From Isoetes taiwanensis (Eukaryota > Streptophyta > Lycopodiopsida > Isoetales > Isoetaceae): a DNA stretch of 64,000 bases. Shown one piece after another: positions 33,401 through 44,622 of this stretch. The translations under genes and the position numbers were made by a program. The notes beneath the pieces are model-generated. The model had not been told where the DNA came from and made no database searches. It was given only the letters and a program-made list of their open reading frames with translations. The first letter of the stretch is position 1, and each line of letters opens with the position of its first letter. The stretch is taken from NCBI GenBank assembly GCA_021234155.1, contig JAJEKV010000015.1:2576852-2640851 (forward strand), read 5' to 3'.

Positions 33401-36400
33401 TAGAGGCCGAGGATCCGTTGCCTCATGCATAGACCCGCTAGAGATTATGACTTTGAAACCCTTAAGAGGGTAAGGAATTGGATAATCATATGGCGGTTAC
33501 TAACCTAAGATTGAAACATTGGGTTTCCTATTAGAAGACCAGAGGTTTTAGTGCCTCCGCTTCATTATGAGGGAGCCAAAGACGACAACATTCAAAGGGA
33601 TCAAAAGTTGAGGTTGACATGCTAATTTAAGAAAAATAGGTTAGGTGTGACAAAACATGGCTTAAACGCAAATTAATCGAACGAACCTTTAGAAAAGGCC
33701 TTGGACTATGGTAGAAACCTTTGGAACTATGGCATAATCCCATGGGAAAATTATAGTTTATGTACGGGGTTAAAGTACCATAAGTTTAAATTCATCCCTT
33801 TTAGGTCAACCCCTTAGGTTAAGATACTCCATGGTGGCGTACCTTTATTGGGTGACGGTCACCTTATTTATAATGTGATACCGTATAAATACGTGGAATG
33901 TCACATTCTCCCCCTCTTAGAAATAATGCTGTCCTCAGCATTGGGGTTAGTCAAACAAATGACGGTTAATCGAAAACTGCAATAGAAGAAAGTATACATA
34001 AAAAGGAAGGTAATTCCTTATTTCCAAAGGTAATAGCATGAAAGCTTAAAACATGGAAGAGTTTAAGCACCAAGGTGCATTTGATATACTTATCATAAGA
34101 AGGTTTAAGGACCGAAGTCCGATATCAAACATCACCGTAACAAAAAGGTAACACATGTAGATAAGGTAAAACTGGAAAAGTCGGGCCATCAGCAACCCTC
34201 TATACATGGGCAGGTCACGTACTGCTTACTGGCCTGCACATGTGAATACATCCGCATGTACAAGTCCAACATAGAGTTGGCCCCTGCCCATTTGGGAAGT
34301 AAGTGGTACATCCACATCATAAGAACTACGAAGGTTATATTTTAGCTACGTTAGAGCAGAGCTCTACCATGTACCATGTACATACCATGTACATACCATG
34401 TACATATATGATAAACATCTTGGAGAAGTAATCCAAGTAGCCATAGAAGGAGAGAAAAATGAGTGTACTCCAAAGTTACTACTGAAGGGTATGGAGCTAT
34501 ATTCGAAATGCACAAAGGACCGTCAATCCATTGCATGCTAGGGTAGTTGGCACTTGAAATAAATGTCACGGGCCCACAAAATAAAGGTCAAGATGATGGA
34601 GTTGAATAGTACAATAGTACAATTCTAGGACGAGTAGCAAATAGCAGGTACTTGCTAGAAGTTCAAATGTGTTTTGCATAGACACTTAAGACTATCTTTC
34701 CCACATGATCCATACCTGGATCAGGCAGAGGGGAAAAGCATGGGTTACATGGAGGTGTAAGTCAGAATATACAGGACTCGAACATGGATACAAGTCCGTG
34801 TTATATCAAATGTCCAGATTGTAGGAAGACTCATAAAATACCAGGTAGACACCTTGATGACTCCGTGTAATTTAGGATTAGTAAGGCTCACCCGCTCTTA
34901 GGCCATGACTATGGCTTAAATGAGGATGCCAAGTCATTTAGAATGCCGTAACAACAACATAACATCATGACAGAAATGTAATAACTAACATTTGGAGGAT
35001 GTAGAACAACGTTGAATCATAACCCCAATGATAGGTGGGTCAACAATATAGGGAATATATAATAGCGCTTAGAAGCCACAAGACGATTGATGAATACGTA
35101 AAAGGCGAATTGGATTGGTGACTCTATCGAGTAAAGGTCACAACAAAACGGTGAGTTGTGTACGCTAGTAGCAGCGTAAGGGTCGGAATAACCGAGGACC
35201 CTTATTAAAGATGTTTAGCAACTGAGTAGAAAGGTTATTGTCTAACATGAAGGGTAATCCTTGCTAACATGCTAAGATATACCCGCTGCTTGAAAGGCAG
35301 CAAGAGCTGAAAAACTCTTTAAAGATTTGATGTATGACTTAAGGAAGAAGACTTCCATGTCCTAGGACAAGATGGTGAATTGAATTTACCAAAGACATTT
35401 TTAATAATTAAATAGATAGGTAGATAGCATTTATACGCCATGCCATGTTGGCGGCCCATGAGGACATATGAGGAACCCTCAGAGACTTGAAGACAAGATC
35501 TCCGGATAGAGGAGGCCTAGCTTACAGGTCTTGTGTGGTATTGTCCTTCGGGATAGTCACATAATCCCTTGGAATATGTAAGTTCATTTGCGGACTTCAG
35601 GACGTTTAGGCATTAAAATAATGGTTGGAAATACTTTGCCCGGATCATATCTAGATATCCTAGAAGATAGATATCCTAGAAGGAGGATAGCCAACAATAG
35701 TTGGATGTCATTGGACCCTTACAAAGGGAAGAACCCCAAAAGAGGGTAGGTCATGGGTCAGCTTGTTTGGTGGTGGCGCAGATAATTATTCACGGCCATA
35801 TAGGCGGTGAGGTTTGGCACAAAATAATACTAAAGTTTGTAGCCGGGATTGATTTAGAATGAAGGTGTTAACACTATTGTAGGGGTCTAACACAAGCACT
35901 CATTACGTATTACAGGGTATGTATCGTGGTCTGGGGAAATGGTCCACAAAAAGAACATGACCATTGAGAAAAAGTAGTGAAGGGTGGTAGGATTAAAGCT
36001 ACCCATGGTCTAGCTAGAAGGGTGCTGCATGGCAGTCCCTAGTTGGTTGGGCGAGAAGAGATCCTTTCTCTAGGAAGTGAGACGAGTCAAGGTTTAGATA
36101 CTAGAGGGAGACAACGTTAATTACAGTTATGTCTATAAAACATTACTTATATAACGTCGAATAAGGTCTAATATAATGCATATGAATGTAGTATGGATTG
36201 AATCATGGCAAGGCCCGAAGAAATTGTGTTATCAAGGCATCTACCAAAAGAAAAATATAGGTCGAGGAACGCCGATAACTGGATATTATTATCGTCGCTT
36301 AAGGAATATCCAAGGATATAACACATGCTGCTATCCTAGAGAATTGCCCTGTCGTTATTAATTAAATTCCGGAATTAGTCCCACCAAGTGAGTTGATGTT

Positions 36401-36685
36401 ATCATAACAAGTTGGCCGGACTTGCTAGATTACGTCGTTTCATTTGGTCGGTTTATTCCTAGGGGATACTAGCTTTATATATGGTTAACAGTTATCCGGT
36501 CGACTATGGCAGAGAGAGGTTGACTCCCGTGGCTATCGCAAGACTGCTTACTCTGGCGGCTATGGCAAGAGAGCTTGCTCCAGCGGAGTTGTTGCCTCCA
36601 CAACGTGGATCTATAGAAGGTAGTCTTCTAATTTAAATAGAAAACAGAGCCACTATAAATAAAATGAGAACTATTATATTCCTCA
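30427..36685. other. Retrotransposon interior, no readable proteins
   Basis: Both strands are littered with stops. Some stretches read as protein-like for 20-40 residues (for example STAEDMPWSRFEAII near 31470 on plus), but no Gag zinc knuckle, protease DSG, reverse-transcriptase YxDD or integrase DDE signature was seen. A small CATGTACATAC repeat lies at 34366-34415. Confidence 0.5.
33650..33905 (-). repeat. Second LTR terminus nested in the interior
   Basis: CCGTATAAATACGTGGAATGTCACA ends at 33905 and is followed by TTCTCCCCCTCTTA and ATGCTGTCCTCAGCAT. This matches the structure at 30413 (GTATAAATATGTGGAACGTCACA, then TTCTCCCCACCTTA and ATGCTGTCCTCAACAT). It is the 3' end of a related but distinct element. 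The opposite end of this LTR could not be placed, so the left coordinate is arbitrary. Confidence 0.6.
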
Positions 36686-36689
36686 ATAG

Positions 36690-36770
36690 AGGAACTTAGC
36701 CCACTGGTAAAGGGGTTGACTTAGTTGTTGGAGGTTAAGGGTTCAATCCCACAATATGCCCCTTTCTTTT
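36690..36770 (+). repeat. SINE-like tRNA-derived head 1
   Basis: A-box-like TTAGCCCACTGG (36697) and B-box-like GGTTCAATCCC (36740) are spaced as in a tRNA-type pol III promoter, followed by a T-rich run. The arms do not pair into a complete cloverleaf. Confidence 0.5.
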
Positions 36771-36857
36771 AAAAAGAGTTGTGGTCTAGAAATAAAACAT
36801 TAAATATGTACTAGTAATGGTACCCAGCCTTGCTGGGCATAAATTAGGAACCTTTAA

Positions 36858-38642
36858 TTTCTTTCTTTTTTTATTCTCCCTTTTTTTTCTAACCCCCTTC
36901 TCCCTCCCTTTGCCTTCCCTTTCCCCTTCCCCTTTTTTTTCTTTCTTTTTTTCTTATCAGCTTTTCCCTTCCTTTTTATCTTTCCCCGCTCTTCCCATTT
37001 TTCCACTACTCTCTTTCCCTTTCCTTTTCCCCTTCCTCTTCCTTTTCCTTTTCCTTTTCCTTTTTTTTCTTTCCGTTTCTCATGCATTTTTTTTTTCGAT
37101 TTCTCTTTTGCTTACCTTTTCATGTGCCCTTTTCTTCCTTTCCCCCACCCTCTTCCTCTTGATCACGTGCCCTTTTCCCCCATCTCTTTTCCCATTTCTC
37201 TCTTCTCTTTTCCTCATGCTCTTTTTGCTTTCCCCTTCTCCTTTTTCCGCTTTCCTTTTCCTTTTCAACTTTCCATTCCCTTTTCATACTTTTCCCCACC
37301 CTTTTGCTTTGCGATGTTTCCCTTTTTCCCTTTCCTTTCTCTTTCCCCTTCCTTTACATTTTCCCTTTCCCGTTCCCTTTCGCTTTTCATATGCCTCTTT
37401 CCATTCCCTTTTCTCAACCTTTTTTATGTACCCTTTTTCCTTCTTTCCCCATCCTCTTCCCCTTTTTCCCCTTTCCACTTTCTCCTTTCTTGTTTGTTTT
37501 TTCTTTTCCCTTTCCCATACTCTTTTTCCCTTTCTTTTTTCTATTTCCTCACCCTTTCCCTCTTCCCTTTTTTCTCGTGCCCTTTTCTCCTTCATCTTTT
37601 CCTCTTTTCCTATTCCTTGCTCCCTACCCTTTGTCTATTCTACTTTCCCCCCACCTTTTTCCTCATTTTTCCATCCTTTCCCTCTTCCTTTTTCTCGATG
37701 CTCTTTTTGCTTTCCTTTTTCTCTTTCTTCACCCTTTCTCTTTTCCCTTTTTTTTCACGCCCTTTCCTTTTTTCTCTTTTTCTCGTTCCCTTTTCCCATG
37801 TTCTCTTTTTCCCTTTTCCCCCTCTCTTTTCCTTTTTACTTTTCTTTTTCCCATAGACTTTGCAACCTTTTCTTATTTTCCCTTACCTTTTTCTCCTTTT
37901 CTCACCTTTACTTCTTACCCTTCTCATGATTGCTCTTTTTCCGATTCCTTTTTCCCCTCGCCTATTCTATTCCTTTTTCTATTTTCTTTTATATCTTTCC
38001 ATTTTCCTTTTCTCCTTCTCTTTCCTTTTTTCCACTTACCTTTTTTTTTATTCCTTTTCCCTTTTCCCCTTTCATCGTTTTTTCCTTTTCCCTTCTCCTC
38101 TTCCTTTTCCCTTTTCCCTTTTCCCTTTCATCGTTTTTCCTTTTCCCTTCCCCTCTTCCTTTTCCCTTTTCCCTTTTCCCTTTCATCGTTTTTTTTTTTC
38201 CCTTCCCTCTTCCTTTTTCCCTTTCATCGTTTTTTTTCCTTTTCCTTCCCTTTTCCTTTTCCCTTTTCCCTTTTCCCTTTCATCTTTTTTCCTTTTCCCT
38301 TCCCCTTTTCCGTTTCCCTTTTCCCTTTCATCGTTTTTCCTTTTCCCGTCCCTTTTCTTTTTCCTTTTTTCCCTTTTCCCTTTTCCCTTTTCCTTTTCCC
38401 TTTTCCCTTTCATCTTTTTTTCCTTTTCCCTTCCCTTTTTCCTTTTCCTTTTCCCTTTCATCGTTTTTCCCTTTTCCCTTTTCCCTTTCATCGTTTTTCC
38501 TTTTCCCTTCCCCTTTTCCGTTTCCCTTTTCCCTTTTCCTTTCATCGTTTTTCCTTTTCCCTTCCCCTTCCCCTTTTCCCTTTTCCCTTTTCCCTTTCCC
38601 TTTTCCTTTTCCTTTTCCTTTTCCTTTTTCCTTTTCCCTTTC
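36858..38642. repeat. 1.8 kb polypyrimidine tract
   Basis: The plus strand is almost wholly C and T, built of CCCTTTT and CCTTTT words. From about 38040 it resolves into units ending in CCCTTTCATCGTTTTT, repeated about ten times at 30-110 bp spacing. The long frames here (370 and 456 residues of Phe, Pro, Ser, Leu) are composition artefacts. Such mirror-rich tracts can form triplex (H-DNA). It lies inside the retrotransposon, between SINE-like heads. Confidence 0.95.
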
Positions 38643-38807
38643 ATATTGAAGCCATAGTCAAGATGAAATTTTAGTTGAAGACACGCACACATCATCTCCA
38701 CCATTGGTCAATCAAATCCTCGACCGTCCGATTTAGGGTGCGGTCCATTACACAACATTATAATATAAGATAAGAATGATTATAAAATATAAACATTACA
38801 TAAAAAG

Positions 38808-38880
38808 AAAGTTGGCTCATTGGTAAAGGTGTTAGCTTGGTTGCGAAAGGTCAGGGGTTCAATCCCAGGATGTACCTTTT
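38808..38880 (+). repeat. SINE-like tRNA-derived head 2
   Basis: TTGGCTCATTGGTAAAGG (A-box) and GGGGTTCAATCCC (B-box, 38855) are clearly related to the head at 36690, and a CCTTTTGCTTAAAAAGG tail follows. Confidence 0.55.
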
Positions 38881-38957
38881 GCTTAAAAAGGATGTTTAAC
38901 TAGGCAAAACAGATTATAGACGTGTATAATAAAGGGAGAGAACATCATATCCTATAT

Positions 38958-39030
38958 TAAGAGAGTTGGCAAAATGGAAAGACTCTTGGGTTAGAAGTGG
39001 GAGGTCATGGGTTTGAAACGAGGGGAAGTT
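38958..39030 (+). repeat. SINE-like tRNA-derived head 3
   Basis: GAGTTGGCAAAATGGAAAGA followed by GGTCATGGGTTTGAAACGAG is a more decayed A/B-box pair at the same spacing as the two units upstream. Confidence 0.4.
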
Positions 39031-39094
39031 ACCTTTAACTAATTTTTTGAAATTTTAACCCTAAAATTTTTTTAAAAGAAAAAGTGGCTTTTTC

Positions 39095-39175
39095 GAGGTG
39101 GCGGGCACCCCTACCTCGGCGTTGCTTTCTGGCCGCCAGGAGGCGTCAGGGTACCCCTGCCCGCCACTTAGGGTT

Positions 39176-39212
<37 letters not shown>

Positions 39213-39290
39213 GCACCCCTACCTCGATGTCGCCACCGTCGCCCAAAGAACACCCGGGTACCCCCCGCCACTTAGGGTTAAGGGTTTCGC
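39095..39290. repeat. GC-rich leader repeat with T30 run
   Basis: GGCACCCCTACCTCG and CCGCCACTTAGGGTTA each occur twice, with a period near 115 bp, separated by a run of about 30 T at 39180-39210. It lies just downstream of the primer-binding site in the element's orientation. Confidence 0.7.
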
Positions 39291-39450
39291 ACCGCGCACA
39301 CTCCTCTTAATCCCACTTAAACCAAATTAAGTCAATCATGGCGACATCTACTACACCACCCAAATCTCATACTACTCCAAAATCCTCACTCACTAGCTAA
39401 CGATCTAACGAAGTTTGACATGGCGGTAAATATGATCCCGTCCACCAAAA

Positions 39451-39468
39451 TCATGGCTTCGATACCTT
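39451..39468 (-). other. Primer-binding site (initiator tRNA-Met type)
   Basis: Minus-strand AAGGTATCGAAGCCATGA immediately follows the 5' LTR. It matches the usual plant primer site TGGTATCAGAGCC with a few changes, and it fixes the orientation of the element. Confidence 0.75.
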
Positions 39469-41178
39469 TGTGGCGTTCCACGAATATATCGACCCTACCG
39501 TATACATGGGGACTTTCCCCTCCCATGGCGACCATCTCGCCATGAGCGGGAACCCTCCCGTCTATCCCGGGCCATCTATAGAGAGATGCCCGAAAGTGAA
39601 GGACACTGAGGAGGGTGTCATTCGCCCACGCCTTCAATGGGACTCCTACGTCGGCGGGCGTGAATACATGTTAGCACACAAAGATAAATCATATATAAAT
39701 AACCACCCGAAGGGTGGAACATCCATCAAATACCAGCGGCAAAGAATATGCATCTAATCCTAAGGAAAGCACCCCAAACCCATGGTTCTACCCCTCGAGA
39801 CTCTGTGAGGATAGACTGGCGGCTCGGTCTCAAGAGATCAGCAGATTTAAGTATAACATGGCATTGGGCGGCATAGAACATCGGCTAGGGTTGTCCACTC
39901 CATCCGCCCCTCCCCGTGCACACTTTGCGGATGAGTGAATCATGCTATGGCCGCTATAGCCTTGGGAGACGCAGGCTCGAGGTATCCACCTTGAGCCTAC
40001 TCCATGGTTCATGGCGCCCGGTCCGATGAGGCGGGTCGTGAAGCGCCCCTTCCGGATCACGGTGGTTCCATGGGTGAGCTAGAGAATACGTGCCGCGCAT
40101 CAGCGACCCCCGCATCCGTGCCGACTTACTCACCTAAATCTACTCAAAGTGCAAGGTGCCCCATACGGGTCACACCTCTACACCCAGGGAGTGTCAGACC
40201 CATACCCGGCCCTCTACGTGGACCGGCTATCAGGCCTAGCCCATGTAGTAGGGAGTCTCGGGAGCCTTTTATGTTGGTGCAAGACCCCACCCCCACTTTC
40301 ACCTTGTGTCCCTTCTTTGGTGCTAAGCCAATCCATAGCATCTATGACCCGGTGGTCTCTTGTACCAACAGGCCGCAACTAATGGGAAGCGAGGGGATCT
40401 ACCTAGGAGCATCCTACTATCATGGCTCGAGAGGTCTCTACCCCCCTTAATTCCCCCATTTCCAGAGTAATACTATGCAAAGAACTATCAATCCATCCTT
40501 TAAGAGCAAACCCAGAATCAGAATATAAAGAGAACTTACCTTTACAATCAAGGGTTAGTTCCTACAAGTAAAAACACGAGAGAACAGAAGAAATACACAC
40601 TACAAGTGCCCAACAGGCGCTACCCTAGAATTCCCAAGCTATACTAGCCACCCACTGAAGTTCTCATTTGGACCCGTTGTCATTTGGTGCTTCCATCTTC
40701 CTTGGATTTGGTGCTCAAACAGCCTACAGTGCGTGCTTGGCAAAGGTGGCGCCGGCTCGGCGGCTCGCCAGCCTCCTCAAAGGTGGACGCCGGCTCCTCT
40801 TGGTCGATTTCTTTGAAGGGTGCCACGGCTCTGCCGCTCCTCCTCCTCCATCTCCACTTGCTCCTAATTCAATTGGGGAAATGGGGTGCAAAACCCCAAT
40901 TTGGGTTCCAAGTTAGTAACTCTCCCTTGCCCAATCGATTTGGGCCAGGTGGCAGCTCCGGGTTGGCTAATATTAACTAATTTGGTATTTTAGGCCCTTT
41001 TAATATTAGATTAAGCCCTAAATTCGAATTAGGGTTTAAGGTTAGGTTTCCACCTTTATAATTTAATTATTAACATAGCTAACCTTAGCTTATGAATAAT
41101 TAATGTGCCATTAATTATTCATAGTGACGTGTCACGTATTTATACTTAAAAAGGCGTATAAATATGTGGAACGTCACA
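39469..41178 (-). repeat. 5' LTR
   Basis: Starts TGTGGCGTTCC and ends AACGTCACA, 1710 bp. Full-length partner of 28703-30413. The promoter should lie in this copy, but I could not place a convincing TATA box relative to a start site. Confidence 0.92.
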
Positions 41179-41600
41179 GCGTGGCTCCTCCAAAAAACAA
41201 CAGTAAAGAAAAAATGACATATAATTTTTTTAAAAAACCATCTTACTTTGACGTTGTAATTTAAGTTTACACGTGTAGTAATATCTAAACCAACGCATGT
41301 TATTTTGATGAACAACAACGTATGGCTCGTGAAAAAAACCACAGTCAAGAAAAAACCACACGTTGACAAAATTTTGCGAAAAACGATAGTGAAAAAAAGG
41401 ACACGTTGACAAAAAAAAAAGGGGTGCCAAAAAAACCACAGTGGAAATTTTCTGCCAAAAAACCACTGTCTCTTTGTGCAAATCCGGATAAACGGGCCAC
41501 GTGGACTTTTGGGGCCATTTTGGTGTTGTTTTTGGCATAAAACAACACTTCCGTACAACTAAAAAACAACTGTGGACCAAAAAGTGGGGTCAGTGTGATA
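41179..41600. other. Noncoding flank rich in AAAAAACCAC words
   Basis: ACAACAACG and AAAAAACCACA words recur irregularly. The left flank of the retrotransposon (28650-28700) carries similar text, so the element seems to have landed in an older repeat of this type. Confidence 0.5.
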
Positions 41601-41609
41601 CGTTTGGCC

Positions 41610-42450
41610 CTAGTTTTATTCATACTACATCCTTGTCCTTGTATTTTCATTTGTCCTTTTCTCCTATATGGCTCACCCCTTGCATTCCACCCTGACTGCG
41701 GTACTTTGACCTCCATCTTCGCCTTTCATTGGCTATAATCTCACTTTTGACTACTTAAGCCTCATTTTTGCTCGATTTATTGTGATTCACATTAACCTTC
41801 ATCTCAATTTTCATCTTAACCTTGCCCTTGAGTTGCGCTAACATGTCTATAATCTCTTCCTCAATCTCGTCCCTCGTTTGTCAGAGTATTATTCAGTTGG
41901 GGCATTTTGTCATGGTCTTTGGCATGTGGTATTATTTTTCTTATGACATCCACACATATTTCTCCACTACTAACATGAACCAGACCGTTACACCCTCGCT
42001 CTCCTATTCTTGTTCCATACCATTGCACAGATCTTATGACCCTCTTTGCTAGGGGCAACCAAGTCCTATTTGGCACCTTGTAGTTTGGCGTCGTGTTCTT
42101 GAAATTGTTCTGTACAGGTTTGTGGCCCTATCATTAGACGTCATTCGCATATTTGCTATTTAGCTTTCTCTGGATACGCCGCATATTGCGTTTGGCACTC
42201 CCTTCTACTCATTCACCCTTTGACATTCTTCTCTTTGCCATGTTTTTTGCACTTTGTCATGTTTTGCATTTGAGAGCTCCTTTGCCATATATTTGTCCTT
42301 TGAAGCCTATTCACCTCGTTGTTTAGACTTCATGTAGTATTCTCATATTGTATATTCTTTCCTTGGTTTTCAGTTATGGGGAGCTTCATCCATTATTTTG
42401 CCTTGCTAACTCGATCATTCTTCGTATTCTGCTTTCTGTAGGTATATAAT
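41610..42450 (+). repeat. Dispersed repeat DR1, longest copy
   Basis: Matches 7375-7760 (reverse complement) over its first ~240 bp and 19240-19720 over the following ~500 bp, which links those two into one family. No conserved open frame. Confidence 0.75.
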
Positions 42451-42779
42451 CTCATGAGGTTTTGGGGATTATAGCATTGTTCATGTTATTATTGAGGCGA
42501 TCGTGTTTTACACTTTTTTGGCAGTTGGGCTCTTGTCTGTGGTTATTTTCTTGTTGCATTTGTTCATTGGCTTGCATTCCTCTTTTCGTATTTATGTTGG
42601 GCTTAAAACATAACTTTGTTGTCTTTTTCGGTAACATTGCTCGGAAATTGTCATTATGTTGGCGCTTGTCATTTATCATGTAGCATTGCACCTTCGCGAA
42701 GTTGTATTCTCTGTTCTTGAACATGGGTGACATGTTATGTTGTTAGGTGGTTTTTACATTTTTTACGGACTTAGCACAG

Positions 42780-43300
42780 GTTTATTGCTTATATAGCACC
42801 AATTTTATAGATTTGGGTGATCCTTTGTTTATGTTAGCTCCACTTTGCCATATTCGCACTATTGCAGACCATCTGTACGGCCCTAGCTTTGCTAACAATA
42901 TATCTTTCTACGTAGTCATTCTGCCATATGGCTAACCTCCTCGCACTCTTCTGTGACCTTGCCACTGTTGACTTTCATTTCCTCTTTTCTCTTGGCCATA
43001 ACCTCACCTTGACTTTGGCCTCACATTTGCCATAAATTGCTTGTGCATAGCCATCCTACTTTTCTTCAAACTTAAGCCTCGTTTTTCTTGATCCATGATG
43101 TGATCCAAATTTAACTTCACTCTCATCTCCCTTGACCTTCCTCTTGATTTGTACTGACCTGTCTGCCACTTCTCCCTCAACCTCTTCATACTCACGGTGC
43201 TATTCCTATTGCAGCATCCCTTCCTCGCTCCAAATGTCGTGTTATTTTCCTTATGACCATCATTTGTTCATCATATTCCTTAAGCCATCTCAACCGTTTT
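42780..43300 (+). repeat. Dispersed repeat DR1, diverged copy
   Basis: GCCATATGGCTAACCTCC, GGCCATAACCTCACC and TGACCATCATTTG-like words correspond in order to the copies at 41650 and 7600. More diverged than the others. Confidence 0.55.
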
Positions 43301-43452
43301 CCCTTCTTTATGGCTCGCGAGGTTCCACATGATGCAGCTCGTGCTCACGGTCGCTGGCGTTCCTCGTCTTCTCACTCTCGCTACGTGCTTCGTGACCCGT
43401 CTCAACATTTGGAGGTTTCGCGGTGGTTGGGCTTGTAGTTAGGAAGTTCTCT

Positions 43453-44622
43453 GGTAGTCGGCCGGTTTTGTGTCTATTGCGAGTCCCTTCCCAGAATCAC
43501 ATCGATCCGAGCCATCGGATCGCCATTCTGGGGAGGGACGAGCCACTATATAAGGCTCTTTCCCCTTCAGCACCGGTTATCGGCGTCTTCTCATAGCAGC
43601 TTCCTTCCTTCTCCGAGCTTCCCCCCCTTCCCGCCCTGCTCAGGGGGACACGTCTGTTTCATGTTGTTCACTTTGCATTTACTATAATAATGTTTTTTGC
43701 ATCACTATCATGTCATTTTTCATAGGTTGTTTTCCACCCGTTGGGTGATGCTTTTTCCACTTTGATGCTGTTTATTTCCACCTTGAGGGTGATGATATTT
43801 ATTTCCACCTTGAGGGTGAGGCTATTTATTTCCACCTTGAGGGTGATGCTATTTTTTTCCACCTTGAGGGTGATGCTATTTTTTCCACCTTGAGGGTGAT
43901 GCTATTTTTTCCACCTTGAGGGTGATGCTATTTATTTCCACCTTGAGGGTGACGCATACTTAATTTCCACCCGCTGGGTGATGTTTTTCCACCTTCTGGG
44001 TGCTGATTTTTATGTTCTAATTTTCTCTTCTTTGCAGGGTTTGATTGTGCGGCTTGCCTTGTCCATGCCATGCATGTTAGTTCTTTCTAACCATTTACGG
44101 GTATTTTTAGGGTTCTTTTGAGTTGCTGCAGGTTTTCTGCGGTCGTTTGGGGGTCCTGCTTTTTTGACTTCGCCATCGACATGTCTCCTTCGTCTCTCCG
44201 GCTTCCGCCATCTTCTGGGGTCTTGCTAGATTTGTGTTCGCCCGCACATCATCTTTTTCGGTTCTCCAGGCAACACATTCGGGCCTTCTGCCGTCTTCTG
44301 GGGTCCTGCTATCTTTGGGTTCGCCGTCCCTCCACCTTCTTCGGTTTTCCAGGCATCACATTCAAGGTTGTTGGCGACCATTTCTCATTAGGGTTTTCCT
44401 CGAAAACCCGAAAGGGCGGGGTTTTTTATCCCGGTGAGAAGTTGTCGCCATTGCCCTTCTATGTTGCCTGTGCACATTTCTTTTTATGGGGTAGTCCGAT
44501 ATTGTTCCTATGGACGGCTACCCCTCTCTATTCTTCAAACCATTGTATACTGCTGCTGTGATGAATGACAAGCCTATCTATCGGCCGGTTTTGTGTCTAT
44601 TGCGAGTCCCTTCCCGAATGTG
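43453..44622 (+). mobile_element. Direct-repeat-bounded unit with TATA box
   Basis: A ~40 bp direct repeat beginning CGGCCGGTTTTGTGTCTATT occurs at 43456 and 44582, 1.13 kb apart. Just after the first copy are ACTATATAAGGCTC (43550) and a pyrimidine-rich leader. The interior holds a ~28 bp minisatellite and a ~105 bp duplication around 44205-44365 (CTTCTGGGGTC). The frame at 44118-44561 (147 residues) has no recognisable domain. This could be a terminal-repeat retroelement in miniature or a repeat-flanked gene remnant. Confidence 0.4.
43735..44010 (+). repeat. ~28 bp minisatellite
   Basis: About nine units of TTTCCACCTTGAGGGTGATG plus CTATTTA-type spacers. The outer units vary to CACCCGTTGGGTGATG and CACCTTCTGGGTGCTG. 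Each unit carries a small ACC-x-GGT dyad. Confidence 0.9.

Larger units (their letters stand above)
28703..41178 (-). mobile_element. LTR retrotransposon, 12.5 kb, interior decayed
   Basis: Two long direct repeats (28703-30413 and 39469-41178) both run TG...CA. Inside the right repeat, the minus strand reads GGTATCGAAGCC, close to the initiator tRNA-Met primer site GGTATCAGAGCC. Inside the left repeat, the minus strand reads AAGGTGGGGAGAA, a polypurine tract. Transcription is therefore right to left. Near the polypurine tract the minus strand has a GAGGACAGCAT word, a layout familiar at the 3' end of plant Ty3/gypsy elements, but no protease, reverse transcriptase or integrase motif could be read in the 9 kb interior. 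Flanks TGCGG (left) and GCGTG (right) are only a possible, imperfect 5 bp target duplication. This is either a non-autonomous element or one with a heavily rearranged interior. Confidence 0.85.

Noticed and set aside
36817-38674. Long plus-strand open frames of 370 and 456 residues (Phe/Pro/Ser/Leu)
   Set aside because: They are translations of a pyrimidine-only tract in several frames at once. No stops arise because stop codons need A or G; there is no membrane-protein pattern beyond composition.
28698-41183. A clear 5 bp target duplication for the LTR element
   Set aside because: Flanks read TGCGG and GCGTG, which match only if shifted and edited, so I treat it as unresolved.
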